DNA of 64,000 nt from Actinokineospora terrae. Its GTDB lineage: Bacteria; Actinomycetota; Actinomycetes; Mycobacteriales; Pseudonocardiaceae. Made by a program: the position numbers and the translations under genes. Shown here one piece after another: positions 33,053 to 41,670 of this stretch. Positions within the stretch are counted from its first letter, which is position 1. Every line of letters starts with the position of its first letter. A model generated the notes under the pieces. That model did no database searches. It saw nothing but the letters and a program-made list of their open reading frames with translations, and was not told the origin of the DNA. The DNA is taken from the NCBI RefSeq assembly GCF_900111175.1, contig NZ_FOGI01000002.1, positions 542,022-606,021 of the forward strand, written 5' to 3'.

Positions 33053-35079
33053 GTGGTGAACCAGGCTGGGGATGTCGGCGGGCAGAGCTTGCAGTTCCGG
33101 GACAACTCGGGACGGGTCACGGTGGTACAGCACGCGGCGCCGGGGCCGTTGGGGAAGGTGGCCGGGCAGGTCGTCATCGGGAAGGTGCCCCGGTCGCCGC
33201 AGGGGTTCCGGGTGCCGGTGAAGCTGGACGCGCTGCGGGAGGTCGCGGCGGCCGGGGTGGCCGTTGTCGTGGCGGTGACGGGGCAGCGCGGGGTGGGGAA
33301 GACCCAGTTGGCCGCGGCGTACGCGCGGGAGCGGGCTGGGCAGGGGTGGCTGGTGGGGTGGATCGCGGCGGAGAACGCGGCCACGATGGCTGGCGATCTG
33401 CTGGACCTGGCTGACCGCTCGGTTTGCGCGGCGCCGACGACGAACCCCCGGACCGCGTCCTGGGGCGGCTGCGTGCCCACCTGAACGCTTACACCGGCTC
33501 GGGTCTGCTGGTGTTCGACAACGTGACCGATCCTGATGACGTCGTCGAGCACTTGCCGGTGGCGGGGTCGCTCCAGGTGATCGTCACCAGCACGAGCACC
33601 GACACCCACAACATCGGCACCTCCGTGGCAGTCGACGTCTTCTCCCCCACCACGGCGGTCGCCTTCTTGACCGACCTGACGCAACTTGACGACGAGCCTG
33701 GTGCCGCTGCTGTCGCCGAGGAACTCGGTTACCTACCCCTGGCTCTTGCCTTGGCGGGCGCCCGGATCCGCGACCACGAGCGCTCCTTTACGGACTACTT
33801 GCGCCACCTCAACGAGACGACGCTGGACCACCTGACTCCAGCCAAGGGCCACGGCTACCCCACCGCACTGACCAAGACGATCCTGCTCAGCGTGGGGCGC
33901 GTGGAAGCCGACCACCCCCATGCCCGTCTCCTGCTGGAAGCCATCGCCCTAATCGCCCCTGATGGCGTCCACCGCACGCTGCTGGAGACCCTGCTCCCCA
34001 CCCGAGATGACCTGCTCACGACCGCAGCCGCACTCCGCCGAGCCTCACTCATCGACTACGCGGGCGAAGATGGCAACACCTACCTCATGCACCGCCTGAC
34101 CCAACGCGTCCTACGCGAGGCGGCTCCCTCTCTTGACGAGACCGCCACCAAGGTCACCGATGCGCTCGACCACCACTTGCCGCCGGAGGACCGGTTCTGG
34201 GAACTCCGCGCCATCGGTCCCGACCTCGCCCGCCAACTCGCAGCCCTCACCCGCCACAGCCAGGCTGCTCTCGGGCTGGCCAACCGGACGACCCGTTTTC
34301 TCCACGCTACCGCCAGTCCAGCAGCGGTGTCCCATGCCACCACCACTCAGCTCCACCACCGGACCCACCTGGGCGAGGATCACCCCACGACCCTGCTCTC
34401 AACCAACAATCTTGCTATGACCCTCAAGGCGGTTGGCCGGCTGAACGAAGCCATCCCACTCTACGAACAAACACTCACCGACCACCGCCGAACCCTCAGC
34501 AATAGCCACCCAAGCACACTTCTCTCAGCCAACAACCTTGCCGGCGCATACGAAGAGGCTGGACGACTCGGCGAAGCCATCCCGCTCTTCGAACAAACAC
34601 TCACGGACCGCCGCCGAACCCTCGGCAACGACCACTCCGACACGCTTCTCTCAGCCAACAACCTCGCCAGCGCATACCAGGCCGCCGGACGAGCCAACGA
34701 CGCCATCAAGCTCCACGAACAAACACTCACCGACTACCGCCGAACCCTCGGCAACAACCACCCAAGCACGCTTCTCTCAACCAACAACCTCGCTGGCGCG
34801 TACAGGACCGCTGGACGAGATGACGATGCCATCGCACTCGACGAACAGACACTCACCGGCCGCCGCCGGATTCTCGGCAACGACCACCCCGACACGCTGT
34901 GTTCGGCCAACAACCTTGCTGGCGCGTACCTGGCCGTCGGACGACTCGACGAAGCCATTCCCCTCTTCAAGCAGGCAGCTGTCGGCTGTGAACGGGTTCT
35001 CGGGCCAGACCATCCGACCACAGTGGTTGTCATTCGCAATTACGCCACCGCGTGGAAAATAGCGTCAGAGCGCGGGTGA
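33053..35079 (+). pseudogene. NB-ARC/TPR protein interrupted by a frameshift
   Basis: A STAND ATPase with TPR repeats, split by a one-base change near 33416-33418. The first frame (33053-33484) gives the N-terminus (GDVGGQSLQFRDNSGRVTVV) and Walker A GQRGVGKTQ. The second (from about 33418, to 35079) gives LGLRGADDEPPDRVLGRL, Walker B GLLVFDNVTD, the LPLALALAGA motif and a TPR array. Restoring one C (GACCGCCTCGG for GACCGCTCGG) joins the frames. It could be a real lesion, a sequencing error, or programmed slippage. GTG 33053 has GGGAGGAGG upstream. The 3' end overlaps the convergent Lrp gene by 15 bp and is less GC-rich than its neighbours. Confidence 0.8.
34381..35052 (+). repeat. 126-bp TPR-coding direct repeats
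   Basis: Five full 42-codon TPR units and a partial sixth start at 34381, 34507, 34633, 34759, 34885 and 35011, an exact 126-bp period. The unit consensus is TLLSANNLAGAYxxAGR plus EAIxLxEQTLTDRRRTLG. The middle units are very alike at DNA level, which suggests recent expansion or gene conversion. Confidence 0.9.
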
Positions 35080-35514
35080 CCGGCCTTCGTAGGGAGTCGA
35101 CAGGACCACCGTTGTGCGGGTGGAGACCTTGGCGGATTCGCGGATCTTGCGGAGCAGGTCTTCCAGGTCGATAGGCGTGGCCACCCGAACCAAAAGGACG
35201 TACGACTCATCCCCCGCCACCGAATAACAAGACTCGATCTCGCTGATGTGTTGCAGCCGCTGCGGGTAGTCGTCGGGGGCCGCGGGGTCGATGGGGGTCA
35301 GGGAGATCAGGGCGGTCAGCGGCAGTCCGATGGCCTGGGCGTCCAAGCGGGCTGAGTAGCCGCGGATTACCTCGCGTTGCTCCAAGCGGCGGACGCGTTG
35401 GTGGACGGCGGAGACGCTCAGGCCGACGCGTTCGGCGAGGTCGGTGAAGCTGCGGCGGCCGTCGAGGGCCAGTTCGCGGACTATCGCCTTGTCGATGGGT
35501 TCCAGTTCGCTCAT
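35065..35514 (-). CDS. Lrp/AsnC family transcriptional regulator
   Basis: 149 residues: N-terminal winged helix (DKAIVRELALDGRRSFTDLA, then VGLSVSAVHQRVRRLEQREV) and a C-terminal RAM ligand domain (ALISLTPIDP, SCYSVAGDESYVLLVRV). These regulators sense amino acids. Its ATG overlaps the stop of the M24 peptidase gene (ATGA), so the two are co-translated and a peptide or amino-acid signal is plausible. Its 3' end runs 15 bp into the convergent NB-ARC/TPR gene. Confidence 0.92.
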   Translation of the reverse strand: MSELEPIDKAIVRELALDGRRSFTDLAERVGLSVSAVHQRVRRLEQREVIRGYSARLDAQAIGLPLTALISLTPIDPAAPDDYPQRLQHISEIESCYSVAGDESYVLLVRVATPIDLEDLLRKIRESAKVSTRTTVVLSTPYEGRSPAL

Positions 35515-36647
35515 CCGGGGAGCACCACGAGCTCGTGCGGCTGGTTGTTGACCGATTCCACGCCGTCCTCGGTGACCACGACGATGTCCTCGATGCGGGC
35601 GCCCCAGCGGTCGGGCAGGTAGATGCCCGGCTCCACGCTGAAGGCCATGCCCGGCTCCAGGACCAGGTCGTTCCCGGCGACGATGTACGGGTGCTCGTGC
35701 ACGTCCAGGCCGATGCCGTGGCCGGTGCGGTGGATGAAGTACTCGCCGAACCCGGCGTCGGCGATGACCTGGCGGCCCACGGCGTCGATGGACTCCGCCG
35801 TCACGCCGGGGCGGACGGCCTCGACGGAGGCGCGCTGGGCGGCCAGGAGCACCGCGTAGGTGTCGGCGACATCGGCGTCGCGGGGGGTGCCGACGGAGTA
35901 GACGCGGGTGCTGTCGGAGTTGTAGCCCTCGGCCGTGGAGCCGCCGATGTCGATCACGACGACGTCGCCGGTGGTGATCACCCGGTCGGACAGGCCGTGG
36001 TGCGGGCTGGCGCCGTTGGGGCCGGAGCCGACGATGACGAACTCGACGGTGGCGTGCCCCTCGGCGACGATCGCGGCGGCGATGTCGGCGCCGACCTCGG
36101 CCTCGGTGCGGCCCGCGCGCAGCCACTCGCCGATCCTGGCGTGCACCCGGTCGATCGCCGCGCCCGCCACCCGCAGCGCCTCGACCTCGGCGGCGTCCTT
36201 GCGCATCCGGAGCTCGCGCAGCACCGGACCGGCCAGGACCTGCGCGGCCCCCGGCAGCGCGTCCCGCAGCGGCAGCGCGTGCAGGGCGGGCAGCATGTCC
36301 CCGACCGCGACCACCGACGGCGCCCCCAGTGCCCCCGCGACCAGCGCGTACGGGTCCTCCCCGTCCACCCACGTCGCCAACCGCACACCCAGGGCGTCGA
36401 GCGGCACACCCGCGTACCCGGGCGCCTCCAGCTTCGGGACCACCAGCACGGCCTCACCGTCACCGGCGGGCACGGCCAGCGCGGTGAGCCGCTCGAACGA
36501 GGACCCCGTTCCCCCGATCAGGTACCGCAGATCCGATCCCGGAGCGATGACCAACGCATCGGCACCCTGAGCCGCGGCGGCGTGGCGGGCGCGCTGGAGC
36601 CGGGCACGCAGCAGGTCGGGATCGGCGGAGGCGGTGATGGTCGACAT
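35511..36647 (-). CDS. M24 family metallopeptidase (Xaa-Pro dipeptidase type)
   Basis: 378 residues: creatinase-like N-terminal domain (residues 1-150) and pita-bread catalytic domain. Metal ligands are seen in VVVIDIGGSTAEGYNSDSTR (two Asp), RTGHGIGLDVHEHP (His), FSVEPGIY (Glu) and GARIEDIVVV (Glu). It probably cleaves Xaa-Pro dipeptides in the cytosol. ATG 36647 is preferred over the longer frame because family similarity begins there. Translationally coupled to the downstream Lrp-type gene. Confidence 0.9.
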   Translation of the reverse strand: MSTITASADPDLLRARLQRARHAAAAQGADALVIAPGSDLRYLIGGTGSSFERLTALAVPAGDGEAVLVVPKLEAPGYAGVPLDALGVRLATWVDGEDPYALVAGALGAPSVVAVGDMLPALHALPLRDALPGAAQVLAGPVLRELRMRKDAAEVEALRVAGAAIDRVHARIGEWLRAGRTEAEVGADIAAAIVAEGHATVEFVIVGSGPNGASPHHGLSDRVITTGDVVVIDIGGSTAEGYNSDSTRVYSVGTPRDADVADTYAVLLAAQRASVEAVRPGVTAESIDAVGRQVIADAGFGEYFIHRTGHGIGLDVHEHPYIVAGNDLVLEPGMAFSVEPGIYLPDRWGARIEDIVVVTEDGVESVNNQPHELVVLPG

Positions 36648-36809
36648 ACCCCGCAGCTTAGTCGGCTCCCCCACCCCATCCGGGCGACTACCAAGACTGG
36701 CCCCGATCGCCGGTCGAGCTCCCGCCGCACGGAGGCCGAGGTCGCCACCGAGAACAGCGCCGCGCGTGCCGGGTCCGGTCCCGGGCCCCTCACGGTGTCC
36801 CCGGACGAT

Positions 36810-38042
36810 TCAGGCAGCCACCGGGACCGGTGGGTGTTCCGGACGTCGGTCCAGTTGGCGCCATACGCGGAACAGGGCGGGGGTCGTGGTGGCCACGAGG
36901 TACAGCGCGGCGCAGCCTGACAGGGTCGGGAACAGGCCGATGGCCTCGACCGAGAGGCCTGCCAGGGCGGCGCCCAGGGGCATCCCGCAGAACGCGGCCG
37001 CGTGCATCACGCCGAAGACCATCGGCAGGACCGCCTCGGGTACCCGCTCGTACTCGACCGCGCCGAGGATCGGGTTGATGGCGCCGACGCCGAGGCCCAG
37101 GACGGCCCACAGGGCGAGCACGACCGGCAGCGGGGCGCCGAGTGCGAGCACCACGAACCGGGGGGCGCCGCTGAGCAGGAACGCCAGGGTGTAGGTCAGG
37201 TGTCGGGGTAGGCGGGGGCCTGCCCAGGCGTACAGGAGGGAGCCGGTGAGGGCGGCGGCGTTGAAGGTCCCGGCCATCAGGCCGAGTGCGATGCTGCTGT
37301 GCAGGACGTCCTTGGCGTAGACCGGCATCAGGACCGAGAAGAACGCGGCGTCGAGCAGGTTGGTGGCCGAGACCATCACGACGATGCCCAGCATCAGCCG
37401 GTCCTGGCGCAGGTAGGCCAGGCCGCGGCGCATCCTGGTCAGGTACGACCCGGGCGCGTCCTGCGGTGCGGCGGTGACGCGGGGCACGAACAGGCGGACC
37501 AGCAGGGCCGAGACCAGGAACGTGCCCGCGTCGACCAGCAGCACCGGCTGCGACCCCAGCACCGCGATGAGCACCCCGGCCAGCGGCGCCCCGAGCATCC
37601 GCGCGCCCCTGCTCACCCCGTCGTACGCGCTGGCGGCGCGTTCGGTGTCGACCCCGGTCAGCGCGATCAGCCCGGGCATCATGGACTGCCGGGCCGTCTG
37701 CCCCGGTGCCGCCGCCGACCCCAGTGCGACGGCGAGGGCGAGCAGCGCCCAGAACGGCAGCCCGACCGTGCCGTGCAGCAGCGGGATGGTCGACACGACG
37801 ACCGCGGCGACCAGGTCGGAGGTCACGCTCACCACCCGCCGCCCGAAGCGGTCCACCACCGGCCCGGCCAGCAGCGACGCGATCACCACGCCGACGACCT
37901 CGGCGCCCGCGGTGAGCCCGGTCCTGGCGGCGCTGCCGGTGGTGGCCAGCACGAACCAGGGCACCGCGAGCACCGTCATGATCGACCCGCAGGCCGAGAA
38001 CGCGTTGGCGGCCAGCAGGGCGACCAGCGGCAGCCGTCTCAT
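36810..38042 (-). CDS. MFS transporter (MFS_3/enterobactin-exporter type)
   Basis: 410 residues with about 11-12 membrane helices. The conserved MFS loop after helix 2 appears as GPVVDRFGRRVVSV, and the helix 5-7 region (GLAYLRQDRLMLGIVVMV) is typical of MFS_3 (EntS-like) exporters. The substrate is unknown, possibly a drug or siderophore. Its ATG overlaps the stop of the ArsR-like regulator (ATGA), and both are likely under the long dyad at 38621-38656. Confidence 0.88.
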   Translation of the reverse strand: MRRLPLVALLAANAFSACGSIMTVLAVPWFVLATTGSAARTGLTAGAEVVGVVIASLLAGPVVDRFGRRVVSVTSDLVAAVVVSTIPLLHGTVGLPFWALLALAVALGSAAAPGQTARQSMMPGLIALTGVDTERAASAYDGVSRGARMLGAPLAGVLIAVLGSQPVLLVDAGTFLVSALLVRLFVPRVTAAPQDAPGSYLTRMRRGLAYLRQDRLMLGIVVMVSATNLLDAAFFSVLMPVYAKDVLHSSIALGLMAGTFNAAALTGSLLYAWAGPRLPRHLTYTLAFLLSGAPRFVVLALGAPLPVVLALWAVLGLGVGAINPILGAVEYERVPEAVLPMVFGVMHAAAFCGMPLGAALAGLSVEAIGLFPTLSGCAALYLVATTTPALFRVWRQLDRRPEHPPVPVAA

Positions 38043-38605
38043 GGGGACTCGCTGGTCGGGAAGAGCTGCATCTGGACGGTGACGGTCTCGTCGCCCTCGG
38101 CCGGGGTCCTGCGGTAGCGCTCGACGACCTCGTTCAGCTCGACCGCCAGCTCGCGCAGCTCGTCCGGGGTCATCGACAGCCGCCAGTCCGACAGCTCGGA
38201 GACGTGCAGCCACTCCTGCGGCAGCTGGTGGCGGGTGCGGATGTAGCGGGCGGCGCGCTCGTGGCCCAGGTCGATCAGGGCGCTGAGGAAGGTGTTGTAG
38301 GCGTCCTGGGTCTCGGGGTCGTCGGGCATGGTGTGCGACTGGACCTGGGTGACGTCCTGCGCCGCCCGCCACCAGCGCTCCCTGCGGTTGCCGCGCTCGG
38401 TGTCCTGCTCGATGAACCCGGCGTCGGCGAGCTGGCGCAGGTGCCAGCTGGTGGTGCCGGAGCTCTCCCCCAGCCAGGCGGCCAGCCCGGTGGCGGTGTT
38501 GGGGCCGTGCGCGCGCAGGACGCCCAGCATCCGCATCCGCAGCGGGTGGGCGATGACCTTGAGCGTGTCCGCGCCGACCCGGTTGAACCTCGGTCTCGGA
38601 GTCAT
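38039..38605 (-). CDS. ArsR-like winged-helix regulator
   Basis: 188 residues. The N-terminal winged helix (TLKVIAHPLRMRMLGVLRAH, then GESSGTTSWHLRQLADAGF) is the HTH_20/ArsR type. The C-terminal half is helical and acidic (TPDELRELAVELNEVVERY) and could dimerise. It lacks obvious metal-binding Cys, so a small-molecule ligand is more likely. Coupled to the MFS exporter gene downstream, which it probably represses; a symmetric operator lies 16 bp upstream of its start. Confidence 0.9.
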   Translation of the reverse strand: MTPRPRFNRVGADTLKVIAHPLRMRMLGVLRAHGPNTATGLAAWLGESSGTTSWHLRQLADAGFIEQDTERGNRRERWWRAAQDVTQVQSHTMPDDPETQDAYNTFLSALIDLGHERAARYIRTRHQLPQEWLHVSELSDWRLSMTPDELRELAVELNEVVERYRRTPAEGDETVTVQMQLFPTSESP

Positions 38606-38620
38606 GATCGCGACGCTACA

Positions 38621-38656
38621 ACCGCAGAGGAAAATTTGCAAAGGACTCTCTGCGGT
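38621..38656. promoter_or_regulatory. 36-bp dyad operator upstream of ArsR/MFS operon
   Basis: Perfect 9-bp arms ACCGCAGAG (38621-38629) and CTCTGCGGT (38648-38656) share one centre with an inner palindrome TTTGCAAA (38635-38642). It lies between the regulator start and the divergent exonuclease start, so it could control both. Confidence 0.75.
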
Positions 38657-38677
38657 CCGATGTGGCAGGCTGACCCC

Positions 38678-39601
38678 GTGAGCGGACCCCTCGTGCTGCT
38701 GGACTCGGCGAGCCTGTACTTCCGGTCGTTCTTCGCGCTGCCGGAGTCGATGACCTCGCCGGACGGCGTCCCGGTCAACGCCGTGCGCGGGTTCGCCGGG
38801 ATGATCGCCCAGATCGTCACCGAGCGGCACCCGGCCCGGCTGGTGGCCTGCCTGGACGCCGACTGGCGGCCCGCGTTCCGGGTCGAGGCGATCCCCAGCT
38901 ACAAGGCGCAGCGGGTGGCTGACCCCTCGGTCAACGCCGAGGAGGTACCGGACACGCTCACCCCGCAGGTGCCGATCATCATCGACCTGCTCGACGCGCT
39001 GGGCATCGCCACCGCCCAGGCCGCCGGGTACGAGGCCGACGACGTCATCGGCACCCTGGCGCACCGCGAGGCCGCGGCCCCGGTGGAGATCATCACCGGT
39101 GACCGCGACCTGTTCCAGTGCGTCCGCGACGAGCCCACCGCGGTGCGCGTGGTGTACGTGGGCCGCGGCTGGTCCAAGGCCGAGGTGGTCGGACCGCAGG
39201 AGCTCGCGGCCCGCTACGGCCTGCCCGCCGAGGGCCTCGCGTACGCCGACATGGCCGTCCTGCGCGGCGACCCCTCCGACGGCCTGCCCGGCATCACCGG
39301 CATCGGCGAGAAGACCGCGGCCAAGCTGATCACCAAGTTCGGCTCCCTCGCCGCCCTGGTCGACGCCGCCGCCGCGGGCTCGAAGGACGTCCCCCTCAAG
39401 GTCCGCGAAGCCTTCACCCACGACGCCGACTACCTCGCCAAGGCCCCTCTCGTGGTCCGCGTCGCCACCGACGTCACCATCGAGGCCACCGGCACTCCCG
39501 AGCTACCGCACGCAGTTGACGTTGACCGGGTTCGGCAACTCCAGGAGCGGTGGGCACTGGGGTCCGCCGTGGACAGACTGCTGAAGGCTCTCGGCGTCTG
39601 A
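38678..39601 (+). CDS. 5'-3' exonuclease (Pol I N-terminal type)
   Basis: 307 residues, a free-standing FEN/5'-nuclease. It has metal-site acidic residues in LLDSASLYFRSFFALP, ACLDADWRPAFR, YEADDVIGTLA and ITGDRDLFQCV, and the helix-hairpin-helix GLPGITGIGEKTAAKLI. It removes RNA primers or flaps. GTG 38678 is chosen with weak GCAGG upstream; ATG 38660 is in frame. The operator dyad at 38621-38656 ends 21 bp before the start. Confidence 0.93.
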   Translation: MSGPLVLLDSASLYFRSFFALPESMTSPDGVPVNAVRGFAGMIAQIVTERHPARLVACLDADWRPAFRVEAIPSYKAQRVADPSVNAEEVPDTLTPQVPIIIDLLDALGIATAQAAGYEADDVIGTLAHREAAAPVEIITGDRDLFQCVRDEPTAVRVVYVGRGWSKAEVVGPQELAARYGLPAEGLAYADMAVLRGDPSDGLPGITGIGEKTAAKLITKFGSLAALVDAAAAGSKDVPLKVREAFTHDADYLAKAPLVVRVATDVTIEATGTPELPHAVDVDRVRQLQERWALGSAVDRLLKALGV

Positions 39602-39613
39602 GGTTTTGGCCGC

Positions 39614-40819
39614 CTAGAAGAAGGTTCCGCACCACGCGGCCTGGGGAACGGCGAACAGGGTGTCTGCCTTCGCTGCCGCGCCAGGGGTTAGTTCGCGTAT
39701 GCGGCCGATGGTGGTGAGGGCGCCGGCCCGCCAGGTGCCCAGGTAGAGCATCGCCAGGACGTCGACGCCCAGAGACAGGTCGGGGGTCGCGGTTGTTCGG
39801 GTCGCACCGTCCGGGGTGAGGCGATAGATGCCGGAGTTGCTGGGGAGCAAGGGATCCTCGACCTCCAGCACGACCGTTGCAGGGCCGTACTCGCGGGCTG
39901 CCAAGGCTTTCGGCACGTCCACCAGGCGCAGCCACAGGTCCGAGCGGTGCTCGGCCGAGGTGATCGCCCTCGGGTCGGTCAGGGCTTCGGCGATCGGCTC
40001 GTCGGTCGGGCGGGTCCACACCGTCACCTCGTCGACCAGGTCCACGCCGAGCAGGAAGCGCCACAGGCCGTACACCGCGTCCGGGGCGGCGGCCACGAAG
40101 TCGTCGACGGCGAGGGTCGCGTTCGTGCCGGGGAGCGCGCCGGGGGTGGGCCGGTACATCAGGTAGCCGTCGTCGCCCGTGGGTCCACTGTGGACGGCGA
40201 CGATGATGTGCTCGTCGGCGGCGAAGGCCCGTTCGTAGGCCACGGTCCACCAGTAGGACGGCCGCGCCATCGTGCCCGGCCGGCTCCGGCCTGCCCGCTC
40301 GTAGATCCCCGGCATCACCGCCAGCGCCTCGGCGGGCGTGACCAGGCGGACCCGGCCGCCGGAGGATACTTCGGGACGCAGCACGGCATTCCTGGGTGCC
40401 GCGACCGTCTTGGCGCCTCGGGTGGCCTGCCCATAACCGAACCGCCCGTAGATCACCGGTTCGGTGGGGCGCAGGGCCGCCAGCACCTCGCCGCGGTCGG
40501 CGACGTCGGCCAGCTGGCGGCGCATCAGCTCGCGCAGCACCCCGCGGCGGCGGAAGTCCGACCGCACGCCGACCCGGGTGACCGCCGCCATCGGCACCAC
40601 CGCGCCGCCGGGGACCAGCAGGTCCGACGACCAGGCGAACGCGGTCCCGGCCAGGGTGTCGCCGCAGAAGGCGCCCAGGGTGCGGCCGGGTTCGTAGGAA
40701 CGGCTGCCCACCGCCCACTGCTCGTCGGTGGGCGGGGTGACGTGCAGAGCGGCCCGGAACAACGCGAGGGACTCACGCCACTCGGTGTCGGCCAGGGTGC
40801 GGATCTCGATGTCGGACAC
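39614..40819 (-). CDS. Eis-like GNAT acetyltransferase
   Basis: 401 residues with the three-part Eis design: an N-terminal GNAT domain with the CoA loop VRSDFRRRGVLRELM, a second degenerate GNAT domain (DGYLMYRP), and an SCP2-like C-terminal domain ending CGTFF. The C-terminal carboxylate acts as general base in Eis enzymes. Such enzymes acetylate aminoglycosides or lysines of peptides; the substrate is not predictable here. GTG 40819 is preferred, since upstream codons look non-coding. Confidence 0.9.
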   Translation of the reverse strand: MSDIEIRTLADTEWRESLALFRAALHVTPPTDEQWAVGSRSYEPGRTLGAFCGDTLAGTAFAWSSDLLVPGGAVVPMAAVTRVGVRSDFRRRGVLRELMRRQLADVADRGEVLAALRPTEPVIYGRFGYGQATRGAKTVAAPRNAVLRPEVSSGGRVRLVTPAEALAVMPGIYERAGRSRPGTMARPSYWWTVAYERAFAADEHIIVAVHSGPTGDDGYLMYRPTPGALPGTNATLAVDDFVAAAPDAVYGLWRFLLGVDLVDEVTVWTRPTDEPIAEALTDPRAITSAEHRSDLWLRLVDVPKALAAREYGPATVVLEVEDPLLPSNSGIYRLTPDGATRTTATPDLSLGVDVLAMLYLGTWRAGALTTIGRIRELTPGAAAKADTLFAVPQAAWCGTFF

Positions 40820-40859
40820 CCGGTGATCCTGCCCCGGGACGGGGGCAGGACGCGACCGG

Positions 40860-41528
40860 TTAGTTGCCGCTGGGCGGGGCGACCTCGTACTCGCCGTTGG
40901 TGTTGCGGACGGTGATGTTGACCGTCTTCTTCTCCCCACCGATGGTGACGTCGCAGGTGAAGCGGTTGTCCTTCTTCACTTCCTGCTGGGCCGGGCAGGT
41001 CACCGACTCGACGCCCTCGATGCTGTACTTCTCGGTGAGGATCGACTTCACGCCGTCCTGCACCGCGTTGACGTCGAACACCCGCTTGTTGAACCACCCG
41101 GGGGTGATGAACCCCAGCACCGCGACCGCGCCCGCGATGACCACCACGACCGCGACCAGCACCCAGATCCAGGCGCCGCCCTTCTTCGCCTGCGGCGGCG
41201 AACCGGGGTACTGCTGGTACTGCTGCTGCCCGAACGGCTGGGCCTGCTGGCCCGGCTGCCCGTAGCCACCGGGGTAGCCCGGCTGCTGGCCGTACCCGTG
41301 CTGCTGGGTCGGGTCGCCGTACTGCGGCTGCTGCTGTTGCTGCTGGTTCGGGTCGTACTGGGGTTGCTGCTGCGGCTGGCCGTACCCGGGGTAGCCCGGT
41401 TGCTGCTGCTGCGGGTAGCCCTGCGCGGGGAACCCGCCCGAGGGGGTACCGGAGGGCTGTCCATAAGGCTGCTGACCCCACTGCTGCTGCGGGTCCTGCC
41501 CACCGGACGGCCCGTAGGGGCTGCTCAT
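40860..41528 (-). CDS. Q/P/G/Y-rich membrane protein with DUF4333 domain
   Basis: 222 residues: a Gln/Pro/Gly/Tyr low-complexity cytosolic tail (residues 1-115), one membrane helix (WIWVLVAVVVVIAGAVAVLG) and an external DUF4333 domain. The DUF4333 domain has its paired Cys (TCPAQQ, FTCDVTIGG). The role is unknown; such proteins sit in the cell envelope of actinobacteria. ATG 41528 has GGAGG 6 nt upstream. It resembles in design, but not in external domain, the three genes at the right end of the window. Confidence 0.85.
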   Translation of the reverse strand: MSSPYGPSGGQDPQQQWGQQPYGQPSGTPSGGFPAQGYPQQQQPGYPGYGQPQQQPQYDPNQQQQQQPQYGDPTQQHGYGQQPGYPGGYGQPGQQAQPFGQQQYQQYPGSPPQAKKGGAWIWVLVAVVVVIAGAVAVLGFITPGWFNKRVFDVNAVQDGVKSILTEKYSIEGVESVTCPAQQEVKKDNRFTCDVTIGGEKKTVNITVRNTNGEYEVAPPSGN

Positions 41529-41670
41529 CACTCGCCTCCGCCAGATCGTGTGGCCGTCGGCGCTGCCCGCGCCGCTGCTGGATTTGCCGCTTGCGCGCGA
41601 TCAAACCACAGTGACCCGCCACCGCCACACCCAGGCCACGTGGTGAACCGGCAACAACGCCACCCCGGGT

